Shown piece by piece: positions 1 to 12,926 of a stretch of 64,000 nucleotides of DNA. Location of the stretch: contig NC_133472.1 of assembly GCF_025370935.1 (NCBI RefSeq), positions 30,751,186 to 30,815,185 on the forward strand. The letters are read 5' to 3'. The position numbers were made by a program, and so were the translations under genes. The stretch is from Choristoneura fumiferana (taxonomy: Eukaryota > Arthropoda > Insecta > Lepidoptera > Tortricidae). The first letter of the stretch is position 1; the number at the start of each line of letters is the position of its first letter. The notes under the pieces are model-generated. The model was not told where the DNA came from. It searched no databases and saw nothing but the letters and a program-made list of their open reading frames with translations.

Positions 1-1789
1 AATTCTTGTAAGATCAAAGTTGACTTCGTTTTCACGAAGTAGGTACTTATAATACCGTACCTAAATTACATTTGAGGCTTCCGGCTACCAGAGTCTTTAA
101 CTACTTAAATTCAATCAAAGTGAAACTCCTGTCACACGAAATTACGAACACCTTAAGTCGCCTGTTGAACAATAGGTTTGGCCTCAAAGTGTTCAACTCA
201 ATCCCTGAGCATCTTATGTAATGACTAACTTAGACAGACGCGGTTGGTGAATACAGAACCGCTTACTTAACTTTAATTAATTTCGCCCTGGGTGTATATC
301 TACTTTAATTTATACTTTAAAAACATTTTAATTAATCGTAACTGTCATCGCTTACTAAACGCAGTATTGTGTTTTAAAACTCCGTACAAGAGGCAATGTA
401 TTCCTTTTAATGTGTATTCTTGTCAAGTTATTTTCATGTTTAAAATTATTGATACAAATTATTACGTGGTTACGAACATCCATAGAATCTACGGTTATAT
501 AATATTGTACTTATGCTTACCATAAGTAAAGTGCCATCTGACGTGGCAAGCAATCCATAGAAAATTAGTGATTCCTGCACGCATCCACAAGTGTGTGTAG
601 TAAAGTTGTATGGATTTTACTTACCGCACTTGTGCGGTAAAGTAACTTTTTAAATTGCCAAATGATTCCAAACTATTGTTAAAAAATAAGTCTAAAGAGC
701 GTGTGTATAGTTAGGCTGAGGAGCAAATAAGAAAAGCTGATGCAACCAACTGAATATTTACTGATAAGATAATACAGATTAAACGCGACAGAAAAGAGAA
801 CGTAATTTTTTTTCATGTAAACTCGTTATTTTAATTCCGTCTAAATTATGAAAAAAAAGGGAATAAATTCTTGAGTCCACATTCGGACCGTGCGACGTCA
901 AAGCCGCGCGCACTCGAAAGTTAACCAATGAGCTTCCAGTGCGCGCGCACGACGTAAGCACGAACCAATCATGGTTACCCCGTTCCGCCTGTCATGAAAA
1001 CCCCGCCCAAGTAATGTTCATGAGTTCAGTCCGGTGAATTAATGTGATAGTAAACATGAAGAGTTTTAAATGATGGAATTTATATGTGACTTTACGCCGC
1101 CTTTCGTCCTACACGTAAAGAAACATATTGTCAGTGACAAACTCAATGCTGAACAAAATACGTGAACTATAAATATACATACCTAAGTTAATAAACATCG
1201 TAAATTGATAGAATAATCTACTTCTACACACATGGATATTATAACATCTACCGGTATGTCTTATTCTTATTTATTTGCTTTTATCTATTAGAATTAGTGA
1301 ACCAATTTTGATTTATTTACAGTTCAAAGCTAAAAAAATCTCAAGATTACGGTAACTTTTTGTTAATAGCTGGTAGATTAGATACATACTTAATTACATA
1401 TACTTGATTGATAATTAACTATTACACGGATTTATTCCCGGGTTGCACTGATATTTTAGCATTATAGGAGCGTGCACTCCTCCATAATGACTAGCCATAT
1501 TAAGTGTGGAAAATGTCAAGCAACAAGGGCTAATAATTAATCATAAAAAATCACGATACTAAAACAAAGTCTCCTTTACCTATCATTAGTAGCTGTAGCT
1601 GTTCTAATCTTCTGAGTCAATGATTGTTATGAAAGTTGGTTTAATAAGTGTATACGTTAACGATTTTGTTTTGGCGTGCATGTCGGTATGTATATCTACT
1701 GCCTGCTACTGTAGTAAAAGGAGTATGGCAAAAAATGATGTAGTCACTGCCTCGATTTTTTTCCTCGCTTAATGGATTGTAAAACGTTG
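1..1789. other. Gene-free AT-rich stretch
   Basis: I see no gene here; the open frames are short and lack coding character. A short hairpin built on TTACCGCAC/GTGCGGTAA lies at about 617-645. A GC-rich, CpG-rich block at about 880-1010 contains CCAAT-type motifs and alternating GC tracts. It could be a regulatory island or an old foldback repeat; I cannot tell which. Confidence 0.5.
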
Positions 1790-1951
1790 TAATGATATAC
1801 GTGTCGAAAGTAGAAATTCCCAACTCGTGCCGGCTCAAAACACTCGCTTCGCTCGTGCTTTAAGTTCTCCGCCACTCGTTTGGAATTGCCTACTTTCCGC
1901 ACTTGTATCATAAATAATAATATGCTGTACTTATGCTTACCATAAGTAAAG
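1790..1951. repeat. Dispersed repeat fragment (ACTCG...CCGCACTTGTATCAT type)
   Basis: The block with CACTCGCTTCGCTCGTGC and CCGCACTTGTATCAT resembles a short repeat I associate with moth genomes. Its right edge, 1927-1951, is identical over 25 bases to 507-531, and the shared word holds a small hairpin (ACTTATG, 5-nt loop, CATAAGT). Two exact copies in otherwise unrelated DNA support repeat status. The outer boundaries are guesses. Confidence 0.45.
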
Positions 1952-2384
1952 GAAGGCAGTCAGATAGTCAACCCAAAGCGCAATATAAACGAAAACAAAG
2001 TATATTGCCATAATGTAGGATCGTGAGATGTGCGTTTGTGCTAGGATAAAGGTGTCAACGGCTGGCGTGCCGGCGCTCAGGGAATAACTTGCTTTATTAG
2101 ACTGCACCGATCGCAAACTTTATTGTTTCAACTATCCAATGGTTTACAACAACAGGCAACTTCAATATTGCCTGACGAAGATTCTATTTGAATATGTTCC
2201 GAACACGTACCGAATGAAAATACTATTCCTCCATTTTATTTTATATCTTGATTTGATAGCGTATTGTTGTTACTAGCTTTGGAACGTTTTGTGAAGGGTA
2301 TCTCAATCAGACTAAAAAAGATCATGATTTGAATATTGAGATAGAAATGTTAGCAATAAAATTACTTAACCTAAATGAAAAGGT

Positions 2385-2590
2385 GAAAAGGTTTGTGAAG
2401 ATGTTTGTAGGTACTCAACCACACAAAAAAAATCTGAACCGATTGAAATGAAAGTTGGTATGAAGTTAGTATAAGTCCCCGGAAGGAAAGGACATAGAAT
2501 AGTTATCATCCCGTAAAATTACATAGTTGCCCCAGGATAGCGATAAATAAATTCTTGGTAGACGTAGCGGGTTTTTTGTATCTAAGTCTG
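2385..2590 (+). repeat. Degraded copy of the 'GAAGCCGCGGGC' interspersed repeat
   Basis: The order of landmarks (GTTTGTGAAGATG, then GGAAAGGACATAGAATA, then TATCATCCCG, then an AATTCTTGGTAGACG end) parallels the better copies at 16090-16675 and 23390-23612. It is heavily diverged and its edges are uncertain. Confidence 0.4.
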
Positions 2591-3124
2591 TTTGTTTGTT
2601 GCTTAATAATCAAAATAAAAATACTTTTTTTTAAATTATCGGATTTTGATAAAATTCTCCACATAAATAGACTAAATATGGCCTGGACATAGAATAGGTA
2701 CTTTTTATCCCGGTTAAATGTTTTTGTGGGATAAAATTTATGATAACATATATATTTGCTAGTAAAATTGTCCGCGTGGGCGAAGCAGTGAATAAAAGCT
2801 AGTTTGGTTATAATTTTCACAGGTTGATATTTAAATGATCTAATCCTATAGCCGCATGAAACATTCATCGCTGCGTCACACGTACATAATCTGGTGGGGC
2901 TTAATGTGTTGTCCCTAAGGCTTTTGGCATTACAGTGTGTTGAGAGTAGAATGTAGCGGAAGTTTATACATACCTACTTGTACTGACGGAAATCGAACAG
3001 AGATCCATTATCACAGTATCTGAAGTTTATTGCTGAAAGTTACCAATCCACAAATCAGTGGAGCGTGGATGTTCGTCTTGATAATGCATAAATATCACTG
3101 CTCTACCTCAGATTGTTCATCATT

Positions 3125-3300
3125 ATCAGCCGGATGACGTTCACTATTGAATAAAGCCTCCCCCTTACAACAACCTGTATCCATCGGTTGCCTGCAATTC
3201 TCGCGATGTCTAGATCCACCTAGCAGGGCCTGCCAACGCTTCGCCTTGTAGTTCGTGGTCGCTACTTGAGAATCTTCCTCCTCTAATGGTTATCTGTTTA
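3125..3300 (+). repeat. SINE-like repeat fragment (CTCGCGATGTC..CCACCTAG family)
   Basis: This block contains GCCTCCCCCTTA, then TTCTCGCGATGTC, CCACCTAG and GCCTGCCAACGCTTCG. Shorter copies of the same landmarks occur at 40563-40632 and 57655-57752, so it is an interspersed family. I found no coding capacity in it. Confidence 0.55.
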
Positions 3301-3474
3301 AATGTAACCTTTTTGCAAAAGTTTGTCTTTTAACGTTTGCGAAGTAATTTACTAAATGTTTTAAACATTTTTCATAGCTTCAGTGGATATCCTCAGTATA
3401 TATAATGGATATACTCCACTGAATTATCGTACAGGGTTGAAGTTCCACGCTTTACGTGTTGCCGCAATCTGCTA

Positions 3475-3690
3475 TGTATATGCCTCCTCTCAGAATGAAG
3501 CCTAAGCTGTTTTTTCTATTCACGTTATCTCTTTCGCACACCACTTCCTATCTTTATCCTCTTTCTATCTTAATTTCGCACACCACTTCCGAAAACCTTA
3601 GATATACGAGCCTGCGGATTTAATTGAACCCACGATGCTCTGCATAAGATGGCAATGTACCACTAGGCAACCACGGTGCCCTTTTGACTA
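3475..3690 (+). repeat. Decayed SINE (CCTCCTCTCAGAATGA family)
   Basis: CCTCCTCTCAGAATGA near 3484 and the tRNA-like end (TGAACCCACGATGC, CCACTAGGCAACCACGG near 3627-3678) are the two ends of the SINE seen almost intact at 45794-46097. The middle is scrambled, so this is an old copy. Confidence 0.4.
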
Positions 3691-4081
3691 ATAGGTCTAC
3701 AATGTTTTCCTCTCATATCTTCACACGCACGGCAACAGAATGAGCAAAGACACCTATATAATATTTAACAATTTCGCGGCGCGCTGTAAATCCTGCGTCT
3801 TTGCGGAGTGAATACGCCGTTTCCAATAATCCCATGATCCTTATTTACTAGCAAAGGCTCGCGCGGCCGCGGCCGAAGCCGTGCGAACATTCTCCACTAC
3901 CAACAAAACGTAGCTATGATGTTATTTTTAGAAATATAATACAAGTAGATGTATTTTCGGTTAAATCTTGAATTTGTGTAGTTATTTCCGTTATTACATT
4001 TAACGAGACTACATTTCAATTTAATGTTTCCTAAATCTGTAACCAATAAGACTAGTTACCTGCCAATTAAAAAAAATATAT

Positions 4082-4400
4082 TTTAAAAAAACCGGCTAAG
4101 TGTGAATCAGACTCACGCACTGAAGGTTCCTTACAAATTTGTAGGTATCTAGGTACGATAATACATTGTTAGCAGAGCCCTGCTCCCAAGCAAAACGTAC
4201 CAGTTTAAAGTCATTTTAAATTGGTTACTGACATAAACAGAGAGACAAAAATAAAATTTTATAGATTGTTGTTACTAATTGTGCTATAAAAGCTACAATT
4301 AGCCCAATTAGCCTAAATTTAAAAATTTCAACAACCGCTAGAAGTTCCCTTAGAGATTTTGATCCCCCGGCAATTTGGACTCATATGAAATCATTTTGTT
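4082..4400 (-). repeat. Repeat with AACCGGCTAAGTG terminal module
   Basis: The block opens with AAACCGGCTAAGTGTG followed by a stem-loop-like GTGAATCAGACTCAC and a GGTTCC word. This mirrors, in reverse orientation, the terminal module of the 0.5 kb family described at 26556-27112, but with a different stem sequence. I treat it as a related family. The distal edge is not resolved. Confidence 0.45.
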
Positions 4401-6265
4401 TTTTAAGCTGACGTACTCGACCCTATACTGCGGCGTAAGTTTGATCAAAAAACGAATGGCTCTGTAGGTACCTGTCAATCCGGACAGTGACACAAAGGAT
4501 TTTTTTTACTTAGATTTGGGCTGATTAGAGACATATAATTGTCCCCATGTGATACTCGATGACATGGGTGAACTTGCAATCAAACCCCGTAGTACTTAAC
4601 TATGTATAAGAAGAATGTGCCGCAAGAATGTTATCAAGTCATTTTCCCACAACAAATATCGCATTAATTCAATAATTCAGACGTTACTTGGCGGAGGTTC
4701 ATATCAATAAACTACAACTTCACTGCTATATTATTCCGCTACGAACTAGTCGTTTTTTGTAGCAGAGAAACAAGGTGGTTATTTAAGATATTGCAGCTCA
4801 GGTCATTAAATATTACGTTACAATTCACTTAACCACTAATACAAGCAAAACAATATAAATAAATTGATATTCATATATTATAAGATACAAATTATAATGG
4901 TTTAGAGAAAATTTCATCATAATTACGTTTAGTTTGTACAAATCCCTCAGTTAGGTAACACTAATAATAATAATAATAATGACGACAGAGAGAAAAATAA
5001 TTATTATCAACGGTTTGTCTTGCATTTCAGTAATAGATATTGGAGGTGTTAACAAATTGGCTATATTTTATCATTAACTTCGGTAGTGTAGCAAACAAAG
5101 CAATTTGTTATAGTTACGGGCACCTATACCGCTTTTCTCTGTACCTAACTATTAAGCACTATTATAGCCATTTTCTGGTGCATAATAGAGCAGTGTGATG
5201 TTACCGACTTCTAATCTACTGATGTAAACTTCTCTATTTATTTTGCACATAACCTAACCACCTTCTTAATCATCCGTTTAGGAGCTACGATGCCAATATA
5301 CAGATACACAGGTCTAACTTATAAAATCCCTCTTTTAGCGTAGGGGGTTAAAAATACATTGAAATTACATGAGATGACGAATGCCTGACCTACACCTGAG
5401 TGTAGTTGATAATAACCTTGCAATATTTTTCGACCGTATTGAAAATCGGAAGATATTAAATTTCATCTACTTATCAAGTATTCAGGAAACCTTCTTCCGA
5501 ATGACAAAAGCATAAAATGGATAATTTTTCACCCTCAGGGCCCCTGAGGCGAAAACATCTACGTAACGTTTAACATTGTTTATATTACGGAATTAATAGT
5601 GTCAGGGAGAGCTTTATGACTCGAGGCAAATAAAGAAACAGGAGAAGTATACTATAGTTGATGCTTTCTTAAACGACAGATGCTACAAACGGGTACTATC
5701 AATCTATTCCCCTCCGGAGCTGCCCACCTTGCGCCGCCCCCCGAGGGCCGAATTGTTATTCACGTCCCATTACCTCAATTTTTTAGAGTCGAGGTGCCTG
5801 AAAAGAAACCCTTTCACTTATTGTATCTCATCTCTGAATAGGTGGAGGGCCATCGTGAAATTAAATTTCTTTGGATATTTCGTTCATCCCATTTTATTAC
5901 CTTAATTAATGTTCATTTCCTTCAGTGTACTCGTAGTCCACCTTTTTGTGCTAAAAATCAGTACTAACTAAATATAAGCCATTTGTAGCGACACACGGTC
6001 CCATTGAATGGAAAGAAGAAACAAGAATGACTTGAATCGATTAAGGGGCACTGCACACGTACTGGAATCAAGCAAACAGCGAGAGCTTGCGCCCGCTCCG
6101 GCCGCGTTGAGTCACGCGTTCCTCCGACCTTATAATTCGATAAGATGCAATCCACACGCCAAGTAGAATCGTTCACTTCTCTTTCACAATACACCGGATT
6201 AAATAAAGCTATTTTAATTCAACCGCCAATACATACCCTACTATACGTACCCTACTATGAAAGGT
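4401..6265. other. Gene-free stretch
   Basis: No gene or clear mobile element was seen. An (AAT)n microsatellite of about six units lies near 4962-4980. A perfect palindrome, CCTCAGGGGCCCCTGAGG, occurs near 5534. Short GC-rich patches occur near 5710-5755 and 6060-6120 without a usable open frame. Confidence 0.5.
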
Positions 6266-6816
6266 AATTTTTAGGGTTCCGGAGCCAACATGGCAAAAAC
6301 GGAACCCTTATAGTTTCGCCATGTCTGTCTGTCTGTCCGTCCGCGGCTTTTCTCAGGAACTATCAATGCTAGAAAGCTGTAATTTTGCACGGATATATAT
6401 ATGTAAACTATGCCGACAAAATGGTACAATAAAGAATTCAAAAATAAATTTTTAGGGTATCTCCCATAGACGTAAAGTTGGGGTGATTTTTTTTCACATC
6501 CAACCCTATAGTATGGGGTATCGTTGGATTGGTCTTTTAAAATCATTAGGGGGTTGCTTATACGATTTTTCGATTCAGTGATATGTTTGCGAAATATTCA
6601 ACTTTAAAGTGCAAATTTTCATTAAAATCAAGCAAAACGTGGCAAAATTTGATAAAATTCAGGATGGTAGTAAGTACATCAAACTTTCAAGGAAAACTAT
6701 AACGGCTAAGTTTGCTTATAAAATACGAAATCCTTAGAAAAATATTATTTAATTTTTTCGTAAAGGCTACGGAACCCTATCTTTGGGCGTGTCCGATATG
6801 CTCTTGGCCGGTTTTT
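6266..6816 (+). repeat. Copy 1 of the 0.5 kb AGGGTTCCGGAGCC...GGCCGGTTTTT family
   Basis: This is a full-length copy, starting TTTTTAGGGTTCCGGAGCC and ending GGCTACGGAACCCT, a hairpin, then CTTGGCCGGTTTTT. It contains the (TCTG)n run after TTCGCCATG. The outer words AGGGTTCCGGAGCC and GGCTACGGAACCCT are inverted copies of each other with one mismatch. It has no coding capacity. The right-hand hairpin reads GCGTGTC-C-GATATGC, so two pairs are only wobble pairs. Confidence 0.8.
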
Positions 6817-8035
6817 AATTTTGCGTTTAGTATAATTTTATAATGAATAACGCTTAAATAGTATAACGTTATTTTTATATAACATCATTTTCTATTTTTT
6901 TTTAGTAGCAAGTGGAAGGATGTAGGGGGGGGGTGTAGTCTCTGCATACCGCGTTGGGAAAGAGGCGTGATTTTATGTATGTATCATTTTTTATAAGATT
7001 TATTATAACATAGTTTTAACATGTTAGGTTACATTATACGCTTTAATCGTTATACAGAACATGAGTGTTTATATTAAATAAATAACGTTATACATTACAA
7101 AATTAGATATTTTGAAATTATACCTTACGTTCAATAATATCCAGTGAATCAGCTTGTACAAAGAGAATGTATATATTATTAATGTTATATCTCTTATTTC
7201 TTACCCTTTTTGCGCGGCTACCCGAAGGAAAAACACGTCCTGCTTTAAAGTAAAATGTAAATAATTCTAATCTTGATTGTAAACAAAAATCCTTCTGGTT
7301 TTTGTTATTTAATTAACACTTTGCGAATATGTAGGTACTTAAATACCTCTTGAGTACCTATTTATCAAGTGTTGTACTAAATACATTTTTGAGTTCTCAC
7401 AAACCGAACACAAAGAATTTTCATTACGTTTTTGACTATGACATATTATTTACCTAAATTAGTTGTTTTCTACCATCGACTTAACAAGTAAAGCTTCGTA
7501 CAATTTGCATTTACCTCTATAAACGAGTAAAGAGCAACAGCTCAGCCAAGTCGGCGCAATTCCTCCTGTCACAACACAATGGCAGCCGCCGTGTCGCTGA
7601 AACAAAGCTTCATTATGCGTTTAGATAATTAAATGAATTAATGAATACGACAAAAGGGTTTTTGGTACGCGTTTCCTTGATGAGGCTCATCATATTGATG
7701 GCGCCAACATTGAATGCTGCGCCTGCCGTGTGCCGCGTGGACGAGAAGTCCCGGGTTATTATGATGTATACAACCAACTGAATCCTGATCCTTTCTCACA
7801 TAGGTAAAAAAGTCATAGTGACTAGATAATACATTATGTAATTTACTATGAGATCCTTCTACGACGATTCAGGAATCAAATGGTTTCATAATGTAATACC
7901 CAAGGGAGCGCTCATTGACTATGGTGAACAGATGTGCTCGGTTTAGTTGCATTACGGTTACTTTAAATAGCTTGATTAAACATTTATACTTAATCTAAGT
8001 TCTCAGCTAAAGTCATGCTTGTTTTTGTTTACAAA
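6817..8035. other. Gene-free stretch with a possible conserved block
   Basis: No gene was recognised. At about 7575-7790 moderately GC-rich DNA surrounds a tight cluster of TAAT/ATTA words (about 7620-7650), the kind of core bound by homeodomain proteins. This is suggestive of an enhancer only; nothing else supports it. Confidence 0.35.
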
Positions 8036-8430
8036 ACAACCGGCCAAGTGCGTGTCGTTAAATATTCATTAGTAAGATTTGACCGCCTTTTACTCGGTAA
8101 CTTATAAAGCCTATAATATAGTTGTGATAGTTTTCTTTTTAAGCTCGTTTTTTTGTCACAAATTAATATTTTGCAAACGAATCCCTGACTCAAAAAATGG
8201 TCACCACAAAACAGCAATATTTTGAAAAGTTCTATCCGCAGTCCGCAAACCATGAGATAAGCGAGAAAAAAACCATTCCAACTTTTATTATGTGATTATT
8301 ATGTACACTCAATTCAAATAACATATTTTTAGTAGGTATTTGTTTAAAGAGTCTTTGTCATAATCGGTGGATAAGCGGACAGACATGGCAAAACTATTAG
8401 GGGATATATTTGTCATTTTTATTAGGGAAC
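8036..8430 (-). repeat. Decayed minus-strand copy of the 0.5 kb GGTTCC family
   Basis: AACCGGCCAAGTGCGTGTC at the left is the reverse complement of the family's right end. GACAGACATGGCAAAACTAT and AGGGAACCCTA near 8380-8435 are reversed remnants of its left end. The centre is unrecognisable. Confidence 0.45.
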
Positions 8431-9728
8431 CCTAGAGAGGTCACAAAGTTAGACGTTAATTAAACTTTCATTTTGAGTCCGTCTTAGAAATGACGGAGTT
8501 CAGAGTAAAGGTCGCTAGCCTAGTACTGGATGTTGTTGATTAATATGCAGATTGCTAGTTAGTGCTGAGCCTGAAGTTGAACTGCAGCGCGGCAGTTCAG
8601 CGGTGTCATATTGTATGACTAACCTACTATAAGCTGTCCCACCTCCCAACTGATCTTCTTGTTACAACTTTTAAAACGGATGAAAATACAAACTTAAATA
8701 TACGTTACGAATAATACACTGTATTACTTTGCCAAGTTTAGAAAATACCTGAGGCATTTACACTGTAGGCACAGTTTTCTGTTGAAATTGCACGACAAAC
8801 AAAAAAGTAAATAATAAAAGCTGCCACACTATGCACAACTTTAAATAGAAGTCAAAGTAATACAGACGCCTAGGATGAATATATTAATACGACGGAATAT
8901 AACTTAACTAAATGAACACATGGTAACTGTATTTGTGCAATTCCGGAAATAACTCAGACGAAATGTTATCTGTTCCATTTGAGTCAATATCCGTTTATGT
9001 TATGGTCTTTTTAAACGATGGTACTATGTATCGACTTTATATGGTCGATGCGGACGACCTAATACCCTGAATCCCAGTAGGGGCTAACGCTTTTTTGATA
9101 ATTATCTACTATACATAATATATTGAATGGTGCATTAATTATCTACAAAAGCATGTTCATTAATAGCCTTGGAGGACCCAAAGTACAAGCTATGCTTATT
9201 TAGTTTAGAACTTGGTCAATTGGTGTAAATTATCCCTTTATATTTATATTCGTTTATTTAACTGGAACTATCTGTTACGTAGTTATTCTGTTTCAGCGTA
9301 AAATGCAGACCCTAAACAAATAAAGCACAACTATTCCACTCCGAAATGTGAAGTGACAAAATGCACAGTTTAAACCCTGCTGGGGCAATAAATGCTGTAT
9401 CACTCTCTGCGGACATTGTGAAGGATTTTTACATAGCCACGACGAACCCAACTTGCTTTGAGGCCATCCCATGTATAAAATGACGAACATAAGGATGTTG
9501 ATATTATTAAAATTACATACATCGAGAATTAGCTACTCAGAAATAACTTCCTAATGAATGGTTCACAGTTTAAGTATCTACATAATTATTATTTGCTCTG
9601 AGAAGTAAAGGAGCTCCCGACATTGCGATACAATTGCGTACATTCTAATTAAGAGTTTACTTCTTCAAGATAATCAAGTTCTATATCCCGAAAAAAATAG
9701 TTATAAATAATGCAAATCTAAGTTGGTA
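8431..9728. other. Gene-free stretch
   Basis: No gene was seen. A short match to the SINE tail word CAATTGGTGTAAATT (near 9218-9232) suggests an old truncated SINE copy. Confidence 0.4.
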
Positions 9729-9860
9729 CAGTCGAGTTCATAAACTTCTGAGCAAACATTTGATCAAAAACATGTGAACACGACTCTATTGCGAACGGCG
9801 TAGAAGCGTGTTCAAATATTTTTGAACAAGTTTTTGCTCAGAAGTTTACGAACTCGACTG
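9729..9860. mobile_element. Foldback MITE with TA target duplication
   Basis: The ends CAGTCGAGTTC and GAACTCGACTG are perfect inverted repeats immediately flanked by TA on both sides (727-728 and 861-862 in this region). Pairing continues inward for about 50 bases with scattered mismatches, through TTCTGAGCAAA/TTTGCTCAGAA. TA duplication and a foldback structure of about 130 bp fit a Tc1/mariner-mobilised MITE. It has no open frame. Confidence 0.75.
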
Positions 9861-10522
9861 TACCGTATAATAAATAAATACATAGTTACTGTAAACGTAT
9901 TTAGAAAATACAAGGCATTAGACAATGTACCCATTGCGTATTTTTTCCTGAATATTTCAGTGTTTGGGTTAGTTCGACCAAATACCATTGTTCAAGTTTT
10001 TCAACAATATTTAGTTGTGGTCGATAAATATTTCCGTATCCACATTTATTTAGCCAATGTTCAAAGTGCGTCATCTGGAATGAAAATGTCTAGTAAAAAT
10101 CTATTATTTTTTATTACTATGTACAAATAAATAGTATTATTACTTGTTCGGCCACTAGGCGAAACATTCTAGGTTTATTTTGTGATACCCTGTAGGTATG
10201 ATCCAAGTTAATCAACACGAGTAATAATTAGAATGTCGGGTCGGGTCCGTGTCGCAGTGATGCTCGACAACTCCGATCCTGCATTTTATTAGAGGCGTGC
10301 CACTGCATGCACTGGTGTCGCTCACCATCACGAGCTCGCTTGTTGCGTCGCTGCTACAAAATGAAACCAACCTATCCAATACGGGCTTTGTAAAGCTCCG
10401 TAGCACCGAAAACCTGACAACTAAACAGATGACGAAGATGTTCGCGATAAACAACTCTCAACACATATGTTTATATGTTAGGAATATCGAAAAGTTACAT
10501 GTCATGTAAATGATTTGATGAT

Positions 10523-10714
10523 TTTAAAATTACAAAAATTAAATTGTTCAACTCACGATTATAAGGCAGGAATTAGAGTTGAGGATTAGTGCGGGGAGCG
10601 CCACCGTCGTGAATGCACTCACCAGTGAAAAACATCTCCTGAAAAGATCGAAACTAGTCGGACCGTTCCTGACTTATAATCGTGAGTTGAACCGTTTTAA
10701 TTTTAGTAATTTTA
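10523..10714. mobile_element. Foldback element, about 190 bp
   Basis: GTTCAACTCACGATTATAAG at 10546 reappears reverse-complemented ending at 10692. The pairing extends outward into AAAATTAC/GTAATTTT and inward through GGCAGGAA/TTCCTGAC. The centre (CACTCACCAGTGAAAAAC, CTAGTCGGACC) is unique. I saw no clear target duplication. This is probably a MITE. Confidence 0.65.
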
Positions 10715-12018
10715 TCAAGTGTCTCGCGAGGATTTAAGTGATTTTAGAATTATTTTGAAGCCTTATTTTTACATATGCCTATAGCAGTCAGTTGCACAAT
10801 TTTACACGTTTCTTGTTCAAAGAGACATTGTATATGTGAATCAGATAAAATTAAATATATAGGTGGTTCTTTTCGTTATTTATATGCTAACATTGTTCTT
10901 TATTTGACAAAATAAGATAACATTATACCTACCAATCTGTTACCTGCAACTTCTCCTACGTCCCATGGAAATTTTGCACTTTCCCAGGGTAACAAGTAGG
11001 TTGTGTTATCAAGAACACTGTAGCTTTCCATTTAGTAAAACCATTTTTCAAATAGGTATTTATGTTTATATGAAAACTCTTTATTGTACAAAAATAGCAA
11101 AACAAACACAATTGACAATCATTGAGATTCATGTGTATTTATAGCTGAAAAAGAAAAGAGGCGAACAGGTTCTTGTAGTTCAGATATTATCCCTACGTAC
11201 AAAAAAACAGAAGCAAAGTTTAACTCTTTTACTATTTGTACAGTAAACAAAAATATTTTTATTTTTAGACAATTGACACTTTATTTTTACGCTATCTCAG
11301 TAATTAAAACAAAGGTTGGGTATCACAATCTGGGATTCGTGTAATATATATATTTAAACCAGTTCAGTACATATATTTATTAGATTTACTGCATAAATAT
11401 TTTAATATTTAATCGAAGCAATAAACCGATTTAGTTTTGAATTCATACATACTCGTATTCCAATTATAATAGATCCATTTCATATACGTAAAAGTGCCAT
11501 AAACAATACAGTTACCAATATGACACTAATAATATTCCCGCAGCACCACTCAATGAAAACCGGGTGTTATTATTTGCGAACAACCCGCTTAGAGTGGGTA
11601 CTGCATTAACATGCCGAAACACCTGCACCAAAGTAATATTACGTAAGTAAAAAGCCGTGTACCTCTCCCGTCCTGTGCGGACCTCCGCACCGCGCTGCTT
11701 GACAAAAATGGGGAAACTCGAGGAAAATAACGAAGCTTCCCGCTCACCTGTAAACGAATGCCTGCGCTCCAAACCCTCCGTACCTGTCTTAATCACACTG
11801 TATATGGCATAAAAATAAGAACTTACTTACTTATCATAAGCGAAGTAAAAACTAGGGTTTATTATTTATGTCTACACATAAACAACTTGTCGGCTGATAC
11901 TCTTGTTAGCGCGGGTATTTTTTGAATCTGCGAGGTTCAACCTTCAAAAAGGCTTGCTTCGACCCAAAATTGAGTAGGTAATCATAATCATTATAGGTAT
12001 TAAAAATAACATTGGTGA

Positions 12019-12020
<2 letters not shown>
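10715..12020. other. Gene-free stretch
   Basis: AT-rich DNA with no recognisable gene or element. Its longest open frame, on the minus strand at 11512-11796, has no familiar motif and no supporting splice or start context. Confidence 0.45.
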
Positions 12021-12104
<84 letters not shown>

Positions 12105-12122
12105 CATGCGTGCGTGTGTGTG
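12021..12122. repeat. (TG)40 microsatellite with interrupted tail
   Basis: TG is repeated without interruption from 12021 to 12100 and is followed by a CGTG/CATG-interrupted tail to 12122. Apparent Val-Cys and Thr-His proteins across it are translation artefacts of the repeat. Alternating TG tracts can adopt Z-DNA. Confidence 0.97.
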
Positions 12123-12725
12123 CCTGTGTATGAACATTTATTTTTTCATCGGAGGTCATTTTGTTTTTCGAGCAAATGGTTCCGAACTAGTTTATTAAAT
12201 ACTAGCAATTGTTCACAACTTCGTCAGCGTCTCGTGGAAACTTTGAGTATTGCCGAAATCAAAATTGGCCGGAATCAGAGGGATTTTTTTAATCGGTTTG
12301 ATATTTACTTTTAAACACGGTTTCGATCAATAAACGGTTATTTCCTAGATTCAATTTACGTACAAATAATAAAGTTTAACTCAGTATCAAAATTTGGACT
12401 ATCAAAATAATAAAGTTTTTTCTGATAGTACCTTCTGAAGATTAACCCAAGGAACCATGAAATCCTTTTTTAGAGGGAAGCTTTGCAACGTTCGGGCTGT
12501 TAACATTCGCGCTACAACGCTTTACAAAGCGTTAAACATCGAGAGGGTTTTTTTTTAAACACTGTGTCAATCTTTCGTGTTCCTGTTCAGTGAAATGAAA
12601 GTAATGCTACTGTTACGGAATTTCAAGCGTGGAGCAGACAGACGTTTGCAAATATATTTTATTCTTAAATCATATAGGGGAGAGATGTTATTTGTAAATG
12701 AAACAAAACAAAACTCTAGTTATAA

Positions 12726-12926
12726 CAGTGTTTTTCAATCTGTGGGTCGCGACCCCCCGGGGGGCCGCAGTATCATTAAAATACTCTCACCGTTATTGCG
12801 TATGATTATTCAATGTTTATATTATCACCATAAGATAATACAATTAACTGTAAGTGACGGTAAGCAGGGGGTTGTCAAATATTTTTCAAATCAAAAGGGG
12901 GCCATGAAAAAATTTTAAAAACACTG
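12726..12926. mobile_element. hAT-like MITE (CAGTGTTTTT ends)
   Basis: The ends CAGTGTTTTTCAA and TTTTAAAAACACTG are inverted, in the style of hAT terminal repeats. Just inside the left end lies TGTGGGTCGCGACCCCCCGG, a common feature of such non-autonomous elements. The flanking octamers share only their last four bases (ATAA), so the 8-bp duplication is imperfect or decayed. Confidence 0.65.

Noticed and set aside
11944..12314. Open frames encoding poly-Thr-His or poly-Val-Cys
   Set aside because: They are translations of the (TG)40 microsatellite and have no coding meaning.
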